A stretch of 6,139 bases of DNA from an uncultured Olegusella sp. (GTDB lineage: Bacteria; Actinomycetota; Coriobacteriia; Coriobacteriales; Atopobiaceae), in contig NZ_CAMXYY010000083.1 in NCBI RefSeq assembly GCF_947253395.1, positions 1-6,139 on the forward strand. Reading direction: 5' to 3'. A program made the translations under genes and the position numbers. The notes under the pieces are model-generated. The model had not been told where the DNA came from. It saw nothing but the letters and a program-made list of their open reading frames with translations, and did no database searches. Positions 4,744-6,139 of this stretch are shown here, in pieces (position 1 is the first letter of the stretch; each line of letters opens with the position of its first letter).

Positions 4744-6139
4744 ATGGCCACCTCCAACATCACATCGCTTGTAAAAGCTTCCAAACCCGTACGTCCGATG
4801 ATTTATTCCTATACCACTCCCCAGATTGCGGCTCATCAGGGTTGGTCAAAGATTGGGTACACGGAAAAATCAGTTGATGAGCGCATTAAGGAGCAGGTCA
4901 GAACTGCCCAAGTAAAAGCAAAAAAACAATGGCAAGGCCGTGCTGAGTTTGATGATGGCGAAGAGCCTACCACCTTTAAAGACTATGACCTACACGCTTA
5001 TCTCGAAAAACTCGGTATTGAACGCGCCGTTGATGAAGAATCTGGCAAAAATACTGAGTGGTTTCATATAGACGGACCTACTAGTAAAAAACATTACCAA
5101 GATTTCAGAGAAAATCGTGGGTTAATCGCAACTGATGAACCGTCTACCTACATCTTGCGAGATGAACAGGTAAAAGCAACTAAACAAGCCCTTAGCTATG
5201 CTCACTCGCATGAACATGCAGAGTTTCTCTGGAATGCAAAACCGCGCTTTGGCAAAACTCTAAGCTCCTATGACCTAATAAAACAGCTTGGCGCAAAACA
5301 AGTTCTCATTGTTACCAACCGCCCTGCTATCGCAAACAGCTGGTATTCCGACTATGTAAAGTTCCTCGGAACTCAGTCTGGCTACTACTTTGTTAGTGAG
5401 GTCTCCTCACTTAAGGGAGCAAAGCATGTCATCTCACGTGAGGATTTCTCTCACCTTGTGGCAAACGCGCCTAAGAATAATTGTCCACGTTGCATAGAGT
5501 TTGTTAGTCTTCAAGACCTCAAAGGCGCAATTGCATTTGGTGGAAACTATTCCAAACTTGACCATATTGCTGAACTCGCCTGGGATGCGCTAATCATTGA
5601 CGAAGCTCACGAAGGTGTAGACACCTACAAGACTAATGTTACGTTTGACCATATCAAGCGCAAATTTACCCTGCACCTTTCCGGCACTCCTTTTAAGGCT
5701 CTCGCTTCGGGTAAATTCGAGAATGATGCCATTTTTAACTGGACCTACGCAGATGAGCAGCAGGCAAAGACTAACTGGGATAAGAAAAACCCTGAGCTTC
5801 TTAATCCCTATGAGGATTTGCCAAAACTCAACCTCTTTACCTACCAGATGAGTGACGTAATCGCTGACAAGCTCAGTCAAGGAATTACTATCAATGATGA
5901 GACCGAAGAGTTTGCTTTCGATCTCAATGAGTTTTTCTCGGTCAACGACAGTGGGCGATTTAAGCATGATGCAGAAGTAGATCAGTTCCTCAATGCACTC
6001 ACCACTCAAGAAAAATATCCTTTCTCTACTCCAGAACTTCGAGATGAACTCAAGCATACATTTTGGTTAATCGGCGGCAATCCTCGACCTTCAGACTCCG
6101 CAAAGGCACTTGCTAAGAAGTTAGAAAATCATCCTGTAT
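4744..6139 (+). CDS. GIY-YIG nuclease - superfamily 2 helicase restriction subunit (3' end outside window)
   Basis: Partial: 465 residues are read, with no stop before the window edge. The N-terminal domain (about 19-110) is a GIY-YIG-type nuclease: MIYSYTT (first motif, 19-25), WSKIGYT (YIG equivalent, 34-40), VDERIKEQ with the expected catalytic Arg (R47), and TEWFHI with the expected metal-binding Glu (E105). A superfamily 2 helicase core follows. LRDEQVKATKQAL (138-150) is the Q-like region, AKPRFGKT (165-172) is Walker A, and VLIVTNRP (187-194) is motif Ia. IIDEAHEG (284-291) is the DEAH box, and LSGTPF (312-317) is motif III. The rest of helicase domain 2 must lie downstream. By family knowledge such proteins use ATP to move along DNA and cut unmodified sites. 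Position directly after the two methyltransferase halves (2-base gap, same strand) makes it the restriction partner. The ATG at 4744 has AAGGAG 11 bases upstream. A CPRC pair (247-250) is of unknown meaning. Cutting chemistry is inferred from motifs only. Confidence 0.85.
   Translation, partial: MATSNITSLVKASKPVRPMIYSYTTPQIAAHQGWSKIGYTEKSVDERIKEQVRTAQVKAKKQWQGRAEFDDGEEPTTFKDYDLHAYLEKLGIERAVDEESGKNTEWFHIDGPTSKKHYQDFRENRGLIATDEPSTYILRDEQVKATKQALSYAHSHEHAEFLWNAKPRFGKTLSSYDLIKQLGAKQVLIVTNRPAIANSWYSDYVKFLGTQSGYYFVSEVSSLKGAKHVISREDFSHLVANAPKNNCPRCIEFVSLQDLKGAIAFGGNYSKLDHIAELAWDALIIDEAHEGVDTYKTNVTFDHIKRKFTLHLSGTPFKALASGKFENDAIFNWTYADEQQAKTNWDKKNPELLNPYEDLPKLNLFTYQMSDVIADKLSQGITINDETEEFAFDLNEFFSVNDSGRFKHDAEVDQFLNALTTQEKYPFSTPELRDELKHTFWLIGGNPRPSDSAKALAKKLENHPV

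Noticed and set aside
5590..6057. Minus-strand open frame of 155 codons with a hydrophobic stretch
   Set aside because: It lies wholly inside the helicase gene, whose frame shows clear DEAH and SGTP motifs. It has no recognisable domain or partner and is best read as a shadow.

Overview
The window looks like part of a bacterial defence island or other accessory region. It holds three short or medium genes built on RNA- and nucleotide-binding folds, followed by a restriction-modification (R-M) operon that runs off the right edge. The organism cannot be fixed from the sequence. Composition is moderate (about 43-55% GC in most hand-counted lines, about 30-37% inside one gene). Four of the six genes start with TTG or GTG, and purine-rich Shine-Dalgarno sites are clear. 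A moderate-GC Actinomycetota (for example Coriobacteriia) or a Bacillota would fit, but that is a guess.

Left part (192-2416): two overlapping plus-strand genes (192-554 and 551-928) encode small single-domain proteins of the ASCH/PUA-like fold. Only 6 bases past their end lies the 3' end of a minus-strand gene (935-2416). It encodes a 493-residue protein with an N-terminal PIN nuclease domain, a central GNAT acetyltransferase domain and a C-terminal PUA/ASCH-like domain. The C-terminal domain shares an APQS motif and general layout with the second ASCH protein. These three genes are therefore probably one functional module with an RNA or modified-nucleotide target, possibly toxin-antitoxin-like or antiviral.

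Middle (2417-2696): a divergent AT-rich spacer of 280 bases. It contains the strong Shine-Dalgarno of the PIN-GNAT gene on the minus strand. On the plus strand it contains a weak promoter candidate overlapped by a perfect 7-bp inverted repeat, a 9-bp direct repeat, and a 10-bp palindrome covering the Shine-Dalgarno next to the TTG start of the R-M operon.

Right part (2697-6139): a tightly packed R-M operon. The first two genes are two halves of one N6-adenine DNA methyltransferase of the Eco57I type. The first (2697-3707) carries the AdoMet-binding motifs (EVFTPSW and LEITCGEAPFL). The second (3704-4741) carries the catalytic NPPY motif and the likely target-recognition region. They overlap by GTGA, so translation is probably coupled. 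The third gene (4744 to beyond the edge) has an N-terminal GIY-YIG-type nuclease domain joined to a superfamily 2 helicase/translocase with Walker A, DEAH and SGTP motifs. It is the likely restriction subunit. The two methyltransferase halves would modify host DNA at the recognition site, and the third protein would translocate and cut unmodified DNA.

The first 191 bases hold no gene I can support, only a small hairpin and the Shine-Dalgarno of the first ASCH gene.
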